Shown here: positions 8,682-18,177 of the stretch, in pieces
How positions within the stretch are numbered: position 1 is the stretch's first letter
How the letters are laid out: every line of letters begins with the position of its first letter
NCBI GenBank assembly: GCA_035438985.1
Contig: DAORJK010000001.1
Coordinates: 434,001-498,000 of the forward strand
Source: UBA4408 sp002389785
GTDB taxonomy: Bacteria; Bacteroidota; Bacteroidia; UBA4408
DNA: 64,000 nt
Reading direction: 5' to 3'
Position numbers and translations under genes: made by a program
The notes under the pieces: generated by a model
The model's database searches: none
The model's input: only the letters and a program-made list of their open reading frames with translations
Told to the model about the DNA's origin: nothing

Positions 8682-10808
8682 CTAATATTTCACCCCCATG
8701 TTGTAGAGCATAAACGAATAGATATCGGTATCTTCTGCTATAATTTTAGAAGTTGGTTTACCTGTTGCACCATGTCCTGCGTTAAAATCGATACGAATTA
8801 AAGTAGGGTTGGATCCTTTGTATTTTTCTTGCAAGGTGGCAATGTATTTAAACGAATGTGCCGGTACTACGCGATCGTCGTGATCAGCTGTAGTAACCAT
8901 TACTGCCGGATATTCAACATTTTCGCGAATAGTATGAAGGGGTGAATAACCGTACAAATTTTTGAAATGGCGCAGGCTATCACTTGAGCCATAATCGTTA
9001 ATCCAACCCCAACCTACTGTAAATTTTTGAAAACGCAACATATCCATCACTCCAACTTTAGGAAAAGCCACTTTAAATAAATCGGGCCGTTGATTCATTA
9101 CTGCGCCGATTAGCAAACCTCCATTGGACCTACCAATAATGGCAAGTTTTTGAGGATTGGTGTATTTCTGTGCTATTAAGTATTCAGCAGCAGCAATAAA
9201 ATCGTCAAAAACATTTTGCTTTTTAAGTTGCATGCCCGCCTTGTGCCAGTTCTCGCCATATTCTCCACCCCCTCTGATATTCGCATGAGCATATACTCCA
9301 CCGGCTTCAAGCAATGCCATTAATGGGGCATTAAATTCGGGATATTTACTAAGATTAAAACCACCGTAGGCAAAAAGCAAGGTGGGGTTATCAGACGTTA
9401 ATTTTATTCCTTTCTTATTGGTAATAAACATGGGGATTTTGGTTCCATCTTTACTAGGATAAAAAACCTGTTTGGTCTCGTAATCGTCGACATTAAATTT
9501 AACCTCCGGTTTGGCAAAAATGAAGGCTTGTTTATTCGACAATTCATATTTAAAAACTGTAGGCGGATAAATAAATGAGGTGAACGTATAAAACAAAAAT
9601 TTATCCGATCTTGAACCTCCTTCAATTTCAACAGTACCTAAGCCAGGCAAAGGAACTTCAAATTCTTCCTTTCCATAATAATCGTATTGCAACACCCTGC
9701 TGCTTACGTCTTTTAGGTAGTTTACAAATAATTTTCCGCCGAGTGTGCTTGCTTGTTTAATTAATTCGGCCTTTTCAGGGACAATTGTCTTCCATTTATC
9801 TTGCTTCGAATTTTGCGGGTCAACAAGCACAATTTTATTATTAGGAGCTTGATTATTGGTGTTGACTAATAACATATCACCCACTGCATTAATTACCTCA
9901 TAATCGTAATCAAAACCTTCGAAAAGTAGTTTAAAATCTAAGTTAAGTTGTGTTACAGGTTTATAAAGTACCTGCATGCCGTCCTTTCCAACATCTCTAA
10001 CATACAACAATAAAAAATTCTCATCCTCCGTAGTTTGAGCGTGCACATATCGCTGAGGGTGCTGTATGTCTTCATATATTAACTTATCTTTCGACTGTGG
10101 ATCTCCTATTTTGTGGTAATAAATTTTTTGAAATTCATTCTTCATGCTAAATTCCTTTCCTTTTTCAGGAACCGCATACCCGCTATAATAGAATCCATTT
10201 CCCAACCAGGCAGGGCTTGGAAATTTTACCCAATTTATTTTCTCTTCAAGCACCTTTTTGGTTTCAATTTCAATGATCTCGATTCGCTGCCAATCGCTAC
10301 CCGAACTTGAGATTGAATACGCCAGGTATTTTCCATCTTTGGATGTGCCATTAAGTGTGATGGCAACTGTACCATCATCTGCAAATTTATTGGGATCAAT
10401 CAACACTTCCGGTGTTCCTGATAAGCCCTTTTGACAGTAGAAAACAGGTTGATTTTGAAGACCGTTGTTTCGACTAAATATATAATAATCGCCCACTCTA
10501 AATGGAGCTGTATACTTAGGAAAATTAATAAAATCACTTATACGTTTTCGCATTTTTTCGCGAAAAGGAATCTGACTTAAATAGTCTTCTGTAACTTTAT
10601 TTTGAGCTACAACCCAAGATTTTACTTTGGCCGCTGTATCGTCTTCCAGCCAACGATAGGGATCATTGACAATGGTTCCAAAGTAGTTATCTTGTTGATC
10701 AACCTTCGGGGTTTCGGGATATTTTAGTCGAATATTAGTTTGCGCGAAAGACAAGGTACAGCCTAAAAATAAGGGAGCAAACCATTTCACTTTGTAATTA
10801 ATTGGCAT
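8682..10808 (-). CDS. prolyl oligopeptidase family serine peptidase (S9A)
   Basis: Cleaves short peptides after proline. The 708 residues match the usual length of about 710. The N-terminal half is the seven-bladed propeller domain, with family start YPETPKVDQQDNYFG and DPYRWLED. The C-terminal alpha/beta-hydrolase has Ser561 in GRSNGG, the Asp in ADHDDRV (642-645), and His679 in NAGHG. The hydrophobic N-terminus (residues 9-22) suggests export to the periplasm. A Cys at position 17 could make it a lipoprotein, but the lipobox (LFLGC) is not canonical. Single gene with 69 bp to nuoA and 89 bp to the cyclophilin gene. Confidence 0.93.
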   Translation of the reverse strand: MPINYKVKWFAPLFLGCTLSFAQTNIRLKYPETPKVDQQDNYFGTIVNDPYRWLEDDTAAKVKSWVVAQNKVTEDYLSQIPFREKMRKRISDFINFPKYTAPFRVGDYYIFSRNNGLQNQPVFYCQKGLSGTPEVLIDPNKFADDGTVAITLNGTSKDGKYLAYSISSSGSDWQRIEIIEIETKKVLEEKINWVKFPSPAWLGNGFYYSGYAVPEKGKEFSMKNEFQKIYYHKIGDPQSKDKLIYEDIQHPQRYVHAQTTEDENFLLLYVRDVGKDGMQVLYKPVTQLNLDFKLLFEGFDYDYEVINAVGDMLLVNTNNQAPNNKIVLVDPQNSKQDKWKTIVPEKAELIKQASTLGGKLFVNYLKDVSSRVLQYDYYGKEEFEVPLPGLGTVEIEGGSRSDKFLFYTFTSFIYPPTVFKYELSNKQAFIFAKPEVKFNVDDYETKQVFYPSKDGTKIPMFITNKKGIKLTSDNPTLLFAYGGFNLSKYPEFNAPLMALLEAGGVYAHANIRGGGEYGENWHKAGMQLKKQNVFDDFIAAAEYLIAQKYTNPQKLAIIGRSNGGLLIGAVMNQRPDLFKVAFPKVGVMDMLRFQKFTVGWGWINDYGSSDSLRHFKNLYGYSPLHTIRENVEYPAVMVTTADHDDRVVPAHSFKYIATLQEKYKGSNPTLIRIDFNAGHGATGKPTSKIIAEDTDIYSFMLYNMGVKY

Positions 10809-10897
10809 TTAAAAGTAACTTATTTAGTTGGTTTTAAAATAGGAAGATTCTTGCCGGGTACCAGGTGGATTGCAAATTGAGTAACGTCGGTTTATTG

Positions 10898-11761
10898 CTA
10901 ATGAATAATTTTACAAAACATTCGTAAATCTTGTTTAGGACGATCGTTACTGCCCTTTTCAACTGCAGCAATTTTATCAATTACCTCGAGTCCTTCAATT
11001 ACCTCACCAAAAACTGTGTATTCACCATCGAGGTGGGGAGTTCCTCCAATTTCACTATACACCTTTTTTTGTTCTTCTGAATATTTAAAAGGTACCAATT
11101 TTGCAGCTTCTGCATTGGTTAAGTCTTCTGCAATTTTATTCAAAACTGCTAATGAGTCCTGATTTTGATTTTGTTGATTTGCAATAAATCGGTTTTTTAA
11201 GGCATCGTTCTCAGGGCGCATAATAATTTGCTGAAATAGACCTTGCTTTAATTGCATGTTGTGCCTATTTTCCATTGCGTCTAAATCGCTTGGTGCGAAT
11301 TTATTTCCTTGAACGATGTAGAACTGGCAGCCACTGGAAGCCTTTAACGGATTAACATTATCACCTTGACGTGCTGCAGCAAGTGCTCCCTTTTTATGAA
11401 AGAAGGCAGGTTTTATTTCAGCTGGTAAAGTATAGCCTACATCGCCATTTCCAAGCATTGCTTCAGGCGTAGCATTTTTACTGGTTACATCACCACCTTG
11501 AATCATAAAATTGCTGATAACTCTATGAAATAAGGTGCTATCTAGCGTTTTCTCACGAACGAGTTTTAGAAAATTATCTCTATGAATTGGAGTTTCGTTG
11601 TAGAGTTTTACTTTAATGATACCGAGAGCAGTTGAAATTTGAACAATACTATCCGTAGCATTGGCAGTAACAACAGGCTTTTCTTGCTTTTTAGTTCTTT
11701 GAGAAAAGGCAGTTGTTGTAAATAAAGCAAACGAAAGTAGTATCAAGGTTGTTTTTTTCAT
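10898..11761 (-). CDS. secreted cyclophilin-type peptidylprolyl isomerase
   Basis: Catalyses cis-trans isomerisation of X-Pro bonds, probably in the periplasm. The 287-residue protein has a signal peptide (to about TTAFSQ). The cyclophilin core includes FHRVISNFMIQGGDVT (active-site Arg and Gln), the SGCQFYIVQG strand, and LDGEYTVFGEVIEGLEVIDKIA. There is a roughly 60-residue insertion of helical character (NRHNMQLKQGLF... to LVPFKYSEEQ) between the core strands, a form common in Bacteroidota. Confidence 0.92.
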   Translation of the reverse strand: MKKTTLILLSFALFTTTAFSQRTKKQEKPVVTANATDSIVQISTALGIIKVKLYNETPIHRDNFLKLVREKTLDSTLFHRVISNFMIQGGDVTSKNATPEAMLGNGDVGYTLPAEIKPAFFHKKGALAAARQGDNVNPLKASSGCQFYIVQGNKFAPSDLDAMENRHNMQLKQGLFQQIIMRPENDALKNRFIANQQNQNQDSLAVLNKIAEDLTNAEAAKLVPFKYSEEQKKVYSEIGGTPHLDGEYTVFGEVIEGLEVIDKIAAVEKGSNDRPKQDLRMFCKIIH

Positions 11762-11897
11762 GCTAAAAATGACTTAGATAGGTTTAACAAATGAATAATT
11801 TTTTGTTTTACAAGCATTAGTGTGACAATATTACAAATATTTATCTTCTGAAAAATTATTAGTAAAATTGCATTTCTGAATTATTAACATTGGAACT

Positions 11898-12251
11898 ATG
11901 AATCGAATAATTTTGGCGATTACCTTGCTTCTGATTATTGGCTTGGCTGCAACTCAAACTTCATGTAAGAAGAAAAAAGATACAAAAGCAGTAATTACCG
12001 TTGAAGACTCGTTAGGTCAAATTTTACCAGGAGCTACCGTATATATCAATTCAAAAAACAATACTCCTCCTGGAATTATTGAAGACACACAGGTATCGGA
12101 TACGCGTGGAAAGACTTTTCACACATTTGCAAATGAAGCAATTTTGCAAGTAGAAGTAACAAAAGCTGTGAATGGAAAAACGTTAGAGGGATATGGAATT
12201 TTGCGTTTGGAAGAAGGTAAAACAGTTGACTTAACAGTAAAGACTAACTAA
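11898..12251 (+). CDS. small lipoprotein with a carboxypeptidase-regulatory-like fold
   Basis: The 117-residue protein has an SPII signal; the probable lipidated residue is Cys23 in TQTSC, followed by a charged KKKK stretch. The mature part (VEDSLGQILPGATVYI ... GILRLEEGKTVDLTVKTN) resembles a single Ig-like/CarboxypepD-reg beta-sandwich domain. No enzyme function is evident. Its stop codon interlocks by 4 bp with that of the convergent MORN lipoprotein gene. Confidence 0.75.
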   Translation: MNRIILAITLLLIIGLAATQTSCKKKKDTKAVITVEDSLGQILPGATVYINSKNNTPPGIIEDTQVSDTRGKTFHTFANEAILQVEVTKAVNGKTLEGYGILRLEEGKTVDLTVKTN

Positions 12252-12688
12252 TTATTATTGATTGTTTTTACGAGTTTGCCTTCTTCATCATAATAGTTCC
12301 AGATTCCGGTTTTTTGGCCATTGGTGTACATCCCTTCATATCGAATCTTGCCGTTTTCGAAATAGGTTACCGACTTTCCATGATTAATTCCCTTCACGTA
12401 ATTGGCTTCGCTCCACAAAACACCTGTTTCGTACCATGCTTGCCACAATCCTTCGCGTAAGCCATCTTTTATAACCCCCTTCATTTTTTCTTTACCATTG
12501 TTGTAATAGTCAGTATTCAAACCTTCTTCAGTCATTTTGGGATCACTGTCATTTGAAATTTGCAAGGTAAAAACTGAGTCGGTTTTGGGTTTTGATTCAC
12601 TTGTTATTGAACTAGATTTTGGTTGACACGAACAAAGGAAAATACCCACCAATCCTAAGAAAAGCTTATTCAAATAAAAATTTTTCAT
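12248..12688 (-). CDS. MORN-repeat lipoprotein
   Basis: The 146-residue protein has an SPII signal (lipobox FLCSC) and then at least three MORN-type repeats of the form YY.NGK...G...(D/N)G...G.W..WY, at about residues 60-82, 83-105 and 106-128, ending NYYDEEGKLV. It belongs to the YwqK-like group often mislabelled as a toxin-antitoxin component; nothing here supports a TA role. The molecular function is unknown. Confidence 0.8.
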   Translation of the reverse strand: MKNFYLNKLFLGLVGIFLCSCQPKSSSITSESKPKTDSVFTLQISNDSDPKMTEEGLNTDYYNNGKEKMKGVIKDGLREGLWQAWYETGVLWSEANYVKGINHGKSVTYFENGKIRYEGMYTNGQKTGIWNYYDEEGKLVKTINNN

Positions 12689-12803
12689 AACACAAAAATA
12701 GCATTACAATAGAAAATTGCAAGGTATCAAAGTGAATATTCCTTTTTTTTACCAAGTTAAATTTTTGAATAATTACCTTATTATTGTGCGCTAAAATTGG
12801 CTT

Positions 12804-13571
12804 ATGAAAACAATTATTTCCTATAACGTAAATGGCATTCGAGCCGCTATCAATAAGAACTTTTTAGAATGGCTTAAAAATGTGAATCCGGATATAGTGT
12901 GTTTACAGGAAATAAAGGCAAATCCAGATCAATTTGACAGTAAATCATTTGAAAACTTGGGTTATAACTACTATTCCTACCCAGCACAAAAAAAAGGATA
13001 CAGCGGTGTTGCCATTTTATCGAAAACTAAACCCGATGCGATTAACTATGGCTGTGGAATAGCCAAATACGATGATGAAGGTCGAATTCTGCGTGCCGAT
13101 TTTGGTAAGGTTTCAGTAATGAGTGTTTACCATCCGTCGGGATCCAGTGGAGAGGAGCGGCAAGCATTTAAAATGCAATGGTTGTCGGATTTCATGGACT
13201 ATATTTCTAAACTTAAAAAAGAAAGACCCAAGTTGATACTGAGCGGTGATTTTAATATTTGCAATAAGGCAATCGATATCCATAACCCAAAATCAAATGC
13301 GAATACTTCGGGATTTTTACCGGAAGAACGCGCCTGGTTTGATTCCTTTTTAGCTAGTGGCTTTATTGATTCATTTCGTGAATACAATAAAGAACCTCAT
13401 CACTATAGTTGGTGGAGTTATAGGGCAAACGCCAGAGAAAAAAACCTGGGTTGGCGAATAGATTATAACTTGATTAGCAAGGAGCTTTTATCTCAACTCA
13501 AAGGTGCATCCATTTTACCTGATGCCAAGCATTCTGATCATTGTCCGGTTGCGATAAAAATCGATTTTTAA
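12804..13571 (+). CDS. xth: exodeoxyribonuclease III / AP endonuclease
   Basis: Base-excision repair enzyme that cuts abasic sites and has 3'-5' exonuclease activity. The 255 residues cover the whole exonuclease-endonuclease-phosphatase fold: MKTIISYNVNGIRAA (Asn ligand), CLQEIKA (metal-binding Glu), SGDFNICNKAIDIHNP (Asp and Asn), and the C-terminal HSDHCPVAI (catalytic His). Single gene. Confidence 0.95.
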   Translation: MKTIISYNVNGIRAAINKNFLEWLKNVNPDIVCLQEIKANPDQFDSKSFENLGYNYYSYPAQKKGYSGVAILSKTKPDAINYGCGIAKYDDEGRILRADFGKVSVMSVYHPSGSSGEERQAFKMQWLSDFMDYISKLKKERPKLILSGDFNICNKAIDIHNPKSNANTSGFLPEERAWFDSFLASGFIDSFREYNKEPHHYSWWSYRANAREKNLGWRIDYNLISKELLSQLKGASILPDAKHSDHCPVAIKIDF

Positions 13572-13620
13572 CTTGTGATTTATGAATTAAAAGAATTTCT
13601 TACAAATTGATAAATTAAAT

Positions 13621-13628
13621 TACTTTTG
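13621..13628 (+). promoter_or_regulatory. candidate -7 box for the substrate-binding protein gene
   Basis: TACTTTTG matches TAnnTTTG exactly and lies 32 bases before the ATG at 13661. No TTG at proper spacing was found, so this is only half a promoter. Confidence 0.35.
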
Positions 13629-13660
13629 AAGCCAAAATTTTAGAATCCTCTGCTAACTCG

Positions 13661-15442
13661 ATGAAGCAACTTAATATAGTTTTATTAGCATTCATTTTTG
13701 CAGGTTTAGGTTGTCATACTGAAGTAAAAAAACAAGCAGTAACAAAACGGGAAGCAAAGGGAAATATTACATTCGGAGGTGTTTTCCGAGTAAATATGAA
13801 CGAAAATTTTGCAACCCTCTATCCACATCATGTAGATGAAATTGTAGCCCAACAAATTTCAAGTCAAGTATATGAAGGATTGGTAAAATTATCGCCAAAA
13901 GATTTATCGGTATTACCATCTATCGCTTATAAGTGGGAGATTGCAAACAACGGTCAGTTATTTACATTTCATTTGCGCAGAGAAGTGTTTTTCCATAACG
14001 ATCCCTGTTTTGAAAAGGGTATTGGAAGAAAAGTAACGGCTGCCGATTTTAAATATTGTTTTGAAAAATTATGCAGCCATAACGATGAAATAAATTCGGG
14101 GTTCTATATTTTTCAAGATAAAGTTAAAGGAGCAAATGAATATTATGCTTCTACCGAAATTGGAAAGCCACTTGCCGAGGGAGTAACCGGAATTCAAGTG
14201 CTAAATGACAGCACTTTAAGCATTGAATTAATTTACCCGTATTCGGGATTTATTAATTTACTAACCTTACCCTTTGCATGGGTTTTTCCTCAAGAAGCTG
14301 TATTTAAGTATGGAAATGAATTACGCAGTCATTGCGTAGGTACAGGACCTTTTTATTTAAAAGACAGTAAACACGATGAATCATTAATATTAGCTCGAAA
14401 CGAAAACTATTGGGGTACAGATAGCTTAGGGAATCAATTACCTTATTTAGATATTGTGAAGTATACTTTTAATAAAGAGAAAACATCTGAGTACCTCGAA
14501 TTTAAAAAAGGAAATTTGGATTTTGTTTCTGGATTACCTTCGGAAATGCGTTCAGATATCATAGCGGAAAGTAAAGAACCTACTTGTACCTTTAATTTGT
14601 TTGTAACACCTATTTTATCAATAAGTTATTATGGTTTTCAGACGCAAGGCAACTTATTTAAAAATAAAAAGTTACGACAGGCATTTAATTATGCTATTGA
14701 TCGTGAGAAAATAGTAAAATTTGTTTTACAGGATGAGGCAACACCCGCAATTTATGGAATTGTACCTCCATCGTTTCCTAACTACTCGAGCAGTTCAATC
14801 AAAGGATTTACATTTGATCCTCAAAAGGCGCGCAATTTGTTGGCTGAGGCCGGATATCCCAATGGGAAGGGCTTTCCGGTAGACATTTCGTTATTACTGA
14901 ATAGTGGTGGTGAGCGTAATATTGAAGTGGCTGAAGCGATCCAAAAAATGTTGGCAGATAATTTATCTATATCCATTAAATTAAATGTATTGCCTTTTCC
15001 TCAAAAGCTAAATTTAGAAAATAATGGACAAGCTCAATTTTGGAAATCCGGTTGGGTAGCCGATTATCCAGATCCACAAACATTTTTAGATATTTTTTAC
15101 GGTAAATTAGTACCCGATGCAAGTTCACCTTCGCCTGTAAATTCAGGCCGTTATCAGAGTGCTGAATTTGATTCATTATACGAAGCTGCACTTAAGGAAT
15201 CGGATATGCAAAAACGTTTTAAATTATTTGAAAAAGCTGACCAGGTTGCCATTGATGATGCAGCTTATATGCCGGTTTATTACGATAATGCCAGTTATTT
15301 GACATCTAAAAAGGTAACCAATTTGCATTTTAATTCATTGGAATATCTGGATTTTTCTATTGTGTATTTTACCAAAAAAGAGGCTTCTATGATCGTAACC
15401 AAATCAGTTGGCAATCCTCAAAGTAAGACTGCACAGCACTGA
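13661..15442 (+). CDS. peptide-type ABC transporter substrate-binding lipoprotein (SBP family 5)
   Basis: The 593-residue protein has a short signal with a probable lipidated Cys18 (AGLGC, an atypical lipobox). The body is a DppA/OppA-type binding protein: PSIAYKWEIANNGQLFTFHLR, VTAADFKYCFEKL, GTGPFYLKD, LRQAFNYAIDREKIV and ADYPDPQTFLD are typical blocks. It probably binds oligopeptides or related solutes. No permease or ATPase genes are adjacent, so partners must be elsewhere. Confidence 0.9.
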   Translation: MKQLNIVLLAFIFAGLGCHTEVKKQAVTKREAKGNITFGGVFRVNMNENFATLYPHHVDEIVAQQISSQVYEGLVKLSPKDLSVLPSIAYKWEIANNGQLFTFHLRREVFFHNDPCFEKGIGRKVTAADFKYCFEKLCSHNDEINSGFYIFQDKVKGANEYYASTEIGKPLAEGVTGIQVLNDSTLSIELIYPYSGFINLLTLPFAWVFPQEAVFKYGNELRSHCVGTGPFYLKDSKHDESLILARNENYWGTDSLGNQLPYLDIVKYTFNKEKTSEYLEFKKGNLDFVSGLPSEMRSDIIAESKEPTCTFNLFVTPILSISYYGFQTQGNLFKNKKLRQAFNYAIDREKIVKFVLQDEATPAIYGIVPPSFPNYSSSSIKGFTFDPQKARNLLAEAGYPNGKGFPVDISLLLNSGGERNIEVAEAIQKMLADNLSISIKLNVLPFPQKLNLENNGQAQFWKSGWVADYPDPQTFLDIFYGKLVPDASSPSPVNSGRYQSAEFDSLYEAALKESDMQKRFKLFEKADQVAIDDAAYMPVYYDNASYLTSKKVTNLHFNSLEYLDFSIVYFTKKEASMIVTKSVGNPQSKTAQH

Positions 15443-15673
15443 TTTTATTTATTCTTTTTGCTGTAGCCACTAATAACAGTATGCTGTTACTAACTAAATT
15501 GAGTGTAGCAATTTTCTGAGATAAATCAATTTAATTTTGCAACTAATACTATTGAAACCGAATAGATTTTAAAGGGATGCAAATTTTTTTTGCAACTTCT
15601 TACACTTCACTTTGTTTCAACAAGTTATATAGAGCAAGTAAGTATTCACCTATGCTATTTAAACATCCTGAAA

Positions 15674-16711
15674 ATGAACCAGAAAAATAAACTGCTTATT
15701 ACTTTGTTTTGGCCTGCACTACTTTACTTAACATCCTGTGTACCTGCCAGGCAATATGAGGAATTGCAAGGAAGACAGAAAAATTGTGCCGATGAAAATT
15801 TAAATTTGAAAAGCCAAAACCAGGACATTTCAACCAAATTAACCGAATGTGATGCTTCGTTGCAGGAAGCAAAGAAACACATACTTCAACTGGTTGCAGA
15901 CAGTATGCGGCAATCAAACTCCATGAATATGCTTACCAAGAACTATGATAAGTTAAACGAAACAAATGAACTGTTGCTAAATAAAAACAGGGATTTATTG
16001 TCGGGAAATATCGCCGAAAATAAAAAGTTGGTTGGTGACCTTCATCTTACCCAAGAAGAATTGCAGCGCAAGCAAGATGCTTTGAAAAAACTTGAAGAAG
16101 AATTAAATTCAAAGAAAAAGAACTTGGATGGATTAACTGCTGAACTTAGTGCATCTAGAGCAGAACTACAAAAAAGAGAAGAAAAAGTGAACGAGTTACA
16201 AACCATTTTGGCTCGAAAAGACAGTATTGTATCGGCTTTAAAGAAGAAAGTATCCGATGCTTTGTTAGGTTTTGAAAATAATGGATTAACGATTCAACAA
16301 AAAAATGGAAAGGTGTATGTTTCCTTAGAAGAACGTTTGCTTTTTGCTTCTGGAAGTATTGTGGTTGATTCAAAAGGCGCTGAAGCAATAAAAAAGCTTG
16401 CAAAGGTGTTGGAACAAAATGCAGACATTAATGTTTTGATTGAAGGACATACAGACAATGTACCCTACAACAGTGCAGGCGGTGCAATTAAAGATAACTG
16501 GGACTTAAGTGTATTAAGAGCCACCTCGATTGTAAAAATCATTGTATCCAACAGTAAATTAGACCCCACTCGGCTTGCTGCATCTGGTAGGGGTGAGTAT
16601 TTCCCAATTGATGCTTCTAATACAGCAGAAGGAAGAAAAAAGAATCGTAGAACAGAAATAATACTTACACCAAAACTTGATGAAATTTTAAAGGTTTTAG
16701 AAACCAATTAA
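15674..16711 (+). CDS. OmpA-family lipoprotein with coiled-coil stalk
   Basis: The frame opens at a TTG at 15590, but the ATG at 15674 gives a proper SPII signal (LLYLTSC, Cys22), so I take that start (345 residues). A long Lys/Glu/Leu-rich coiled coil spans roughly residues 30-205. A C-terminal OmpA peptidoglycan-binding domain follows, with IEGHTDNVPY, NWDLSVLRATSIV and GRKKNRRTEI. It probably tethers the outer membrane to peptidoglycan. A terminator-like hairpin follows. Confidence 0.9.
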   Translation: MNQKNKLLITLFWPALLYLTSCVPARQYEELQGRQKNCADENLNLKSQNQDISTKLTECDASLQEAKKHILQLVADSMRQSNSMNMLTKNYDKLNETNELLLNKNRDLLSGNIAENKKLVGDLHLTQEELQRKQDALKKLEEELNSKKKNLDGLTAELSASRAELQKREEKVNELQTILARKDSIVSALKKKVSDALLGFENNGLTIQQKNGKVYVSLEERLLFASGSIVVDSKGAEAIKKLAKVLEQNADINVLIEGHTDNVPYNSAGGAIKDNWDLSVLRATSIVKIIVSNSKLDPTRLAASGRGEYFPIDASNTAEGRKKNRRTEIILTPKLDEILKVLETN

Positions 16712-16734
16712 GCTAATACATGTTGCAACATCTG

Positions 16735-16761
16735 ATGCCCAAAGAAATCTTTGGGCATTTT
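16735..16761 (+). terminator. hairpin terminator after the OmpA-like gene
   Basis: ATGCCCAAAGA (16735-16745) pairs with TCTTTGGGCAT (16748-16758) around a very short loop and is followed by a short T run. It starts 24 bases after the stop codon at 16711. Confidence 0.7.
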
Positions 16762-16822
16762 GCGTTAAAGGCCATGTTGTGAAATCACTATCAAATTGTT
16801 AAAATTAAAAAGAGGACAAATT

Positions 16823-16848
16823 TTGGGTAAAAAAATATGCTATATTTG
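16823..16848 (+). promoter_or_regulatory. candidate promoter of the LTD/T9SS gene
   Basis: TATATTTG at 16841-16848 matches TAnnTTTG exactly. A TTG at 16823-16825 lies 15 bases upstream, slightly short of the usual spacing. This would give a leader of about 120 bases before the ATG at 16973. Confidence 0.4.
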
Positions 16849-16972
16849 TACGCAGTAAAAGAAAGTGAACATCCTAAAAGACTGCTGAAGATTTTTCTGA
16901 TTCAGTAGCATCTTAAAACCGCTTCTTCCAAGAATTAAGTAAAGCAATTACAAACAAATTAAATTAATACTC

Positions 16973-17986
16973 ATGAAAAAATTTTTACTTACTTTAATTA
17001 CAATGGGTGCCTTTGCGGGATTGGCAAATGCACAATGCTCCGAATTATTTATTTCGGAATACCAAGAAGGATACAACAACAATAAAGCTCTCGAAATTTT
17101 CAATCCAACAGCGAATGCAATTACCTTAACAGGGAATTATAGAATAGTACGTTGGAGCAATGGGAGTAATGCTTCCGATGCAGATGTTGATTATGTGCAA
17201 CCTTTGAGTGGAACAATACCATCGGGAGGAACTTTTTCAGCAATACTCGACAAGCGTGTAGTATCGGCAACCGGAGCTGACACAATTTTATGGGCAGCTT
17301 TATTGGCGAAGGCTGATAGTTTGGTCAATGCCGGTATGGGTGCATATTATTCACCTATCTACGGTGCTGCCGGTTCAAACGTGCAAGGATCTAAGTGTAT
17401 TGTTTGGAACGGAGACGATGCAGTTTCTTTACAAAAAAACAATTCCGGAACCTGGTCAAATATTGATATTTTTGGTAAAATAGGTGAACGTCCTACTAAT
17501 GGAAATGGTACATTTAGTCCAACCGGTGGATGGACAGATACTTCACCTTTCGCAACAGGTATTGGTGCATATTTATCAAAAGACAAAACATTGTTGCGTA
17601 ATTTTTCTGTTCAACAAGGAGTTTCAACTAACCCTGCATTATTTGATGCCTTGGCTGAGTGGGATTCGGTTTTTGTAAATAGCTTTAGCAATTTAGGATA
17701 TCATGAATGTTTATGTACTGTAGGTTTAAAAGAACTTAAAAATGGTGCAAAAGCCAGCATTTATCCTAACCCTGCTAATACCGGAACTGTATACGTACGA
17801 ACAGCAGAAGCTATTGAGTCTATTCAATTGATTAATACTTTGGGTGAAGTTGTATTTAGTGATAATGTGAACAGCCTGAATAAAACTTATACACTTTCAA
17901 CTCAAAATTTTTCAAAAGGCATTTATACTGTTTCTATCTTATTGAAGAATGGATACAAAACTGCCAACAAAGTTGCAATTCAGTAA
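16973..17986 (+). CDS. lamin-tail-domain protein with T9SS sorting signal
   Basis: The 337-residue secreted protein has an SPI signal (ending LANAQ). An LTD-type beta-sandwich follows (CSELFISEYQEGYNNNKALE, then IFNPTANAITL; the KCIVWNGDDAVSL block is typical), to about residue 200. The C-terminal type A sorting domain starts with SIYPNPANTG (about 260) and ends with SKGIYTVSILLKNG and KVAIQ. LTD domains often accompany secreted nucleases and phosphatases, but no catalytic domain is seen here. It is followed by a strong terminator and then the TonB receptor gene. Confidence 0.88.
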   Translation: MKKFLLTLITMGAFAGLANAQCSELFISEYQEGYNNNKALEIFNPTANAITLTGNYRIVRWSNGSNASDADVDYVQPLSGTIPSGGTFSAILDKRVVSATGADTILWAALLAKADSLVNAGMGAYYSPIYGAAGSNVQGSKCIVWNGDDAVSLQKNNSGTWSNIDIFGKIGERPTNGNGTFSPTGGWTDTSPFATGIGAYLSKDKTLLRNFSVQQGVSTNPALFDALAEWDSVFVNSFSNLGYHECLCTVGLKELKNGAKASIYPNPANTGTVYVRTAEAIESIQLINTLGEVVFSDNVNSLNKTYTLSTQNFSKGIYTVSILLKNGYKTANKVAIQ

Positions 17987-18002
17987 TTGGTAGTTATTAA
18001 CT

Positions 18003-18045
18003 AAAAAAAGCTAATGGATAATTCGTTCCCATTAGCTTTTTTTTT
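18003..18045 (+). terminator. intrinsic terminator after the LTD gene
   Basis: An A-tract plus GCTAATGG (18010-18017) pairs with CCATTAGC (18029-18036), followed by nine T. The A-tract makes it potentially bidirectional. It lies 16 bases past the stop. Confidence 0.9.
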
Positions 18046-18177
18046 GAGAAGAAAACTTAGTAGTAAACAAATTGAATTCAGTATATTCGGGGTTTAATGA
18101 AGTAAGCTGCTCAGAGCAATAAAAGGCAGTCAATCAGTATAGAAAAAAACAAAGGCTACAAAGACAAAAAATAGCGT

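Noticed and set aside
12248..12688. MORN/YwqK-type gene as part of a toxin-antitoxin system
   Set aside because: The neighbour at 11898 is a convergent lipoprotein, not an antitoxin. Both proteins are exported lipoproteins, which does not fit a cytoplasmic TA pair.
15474..15489. Small hairpin TAACAG-TATG-CTGTTA after the substrate-binding protein gene as a terminator
   Set aside because: Only six base pairs and no T run follows; too weak to call.
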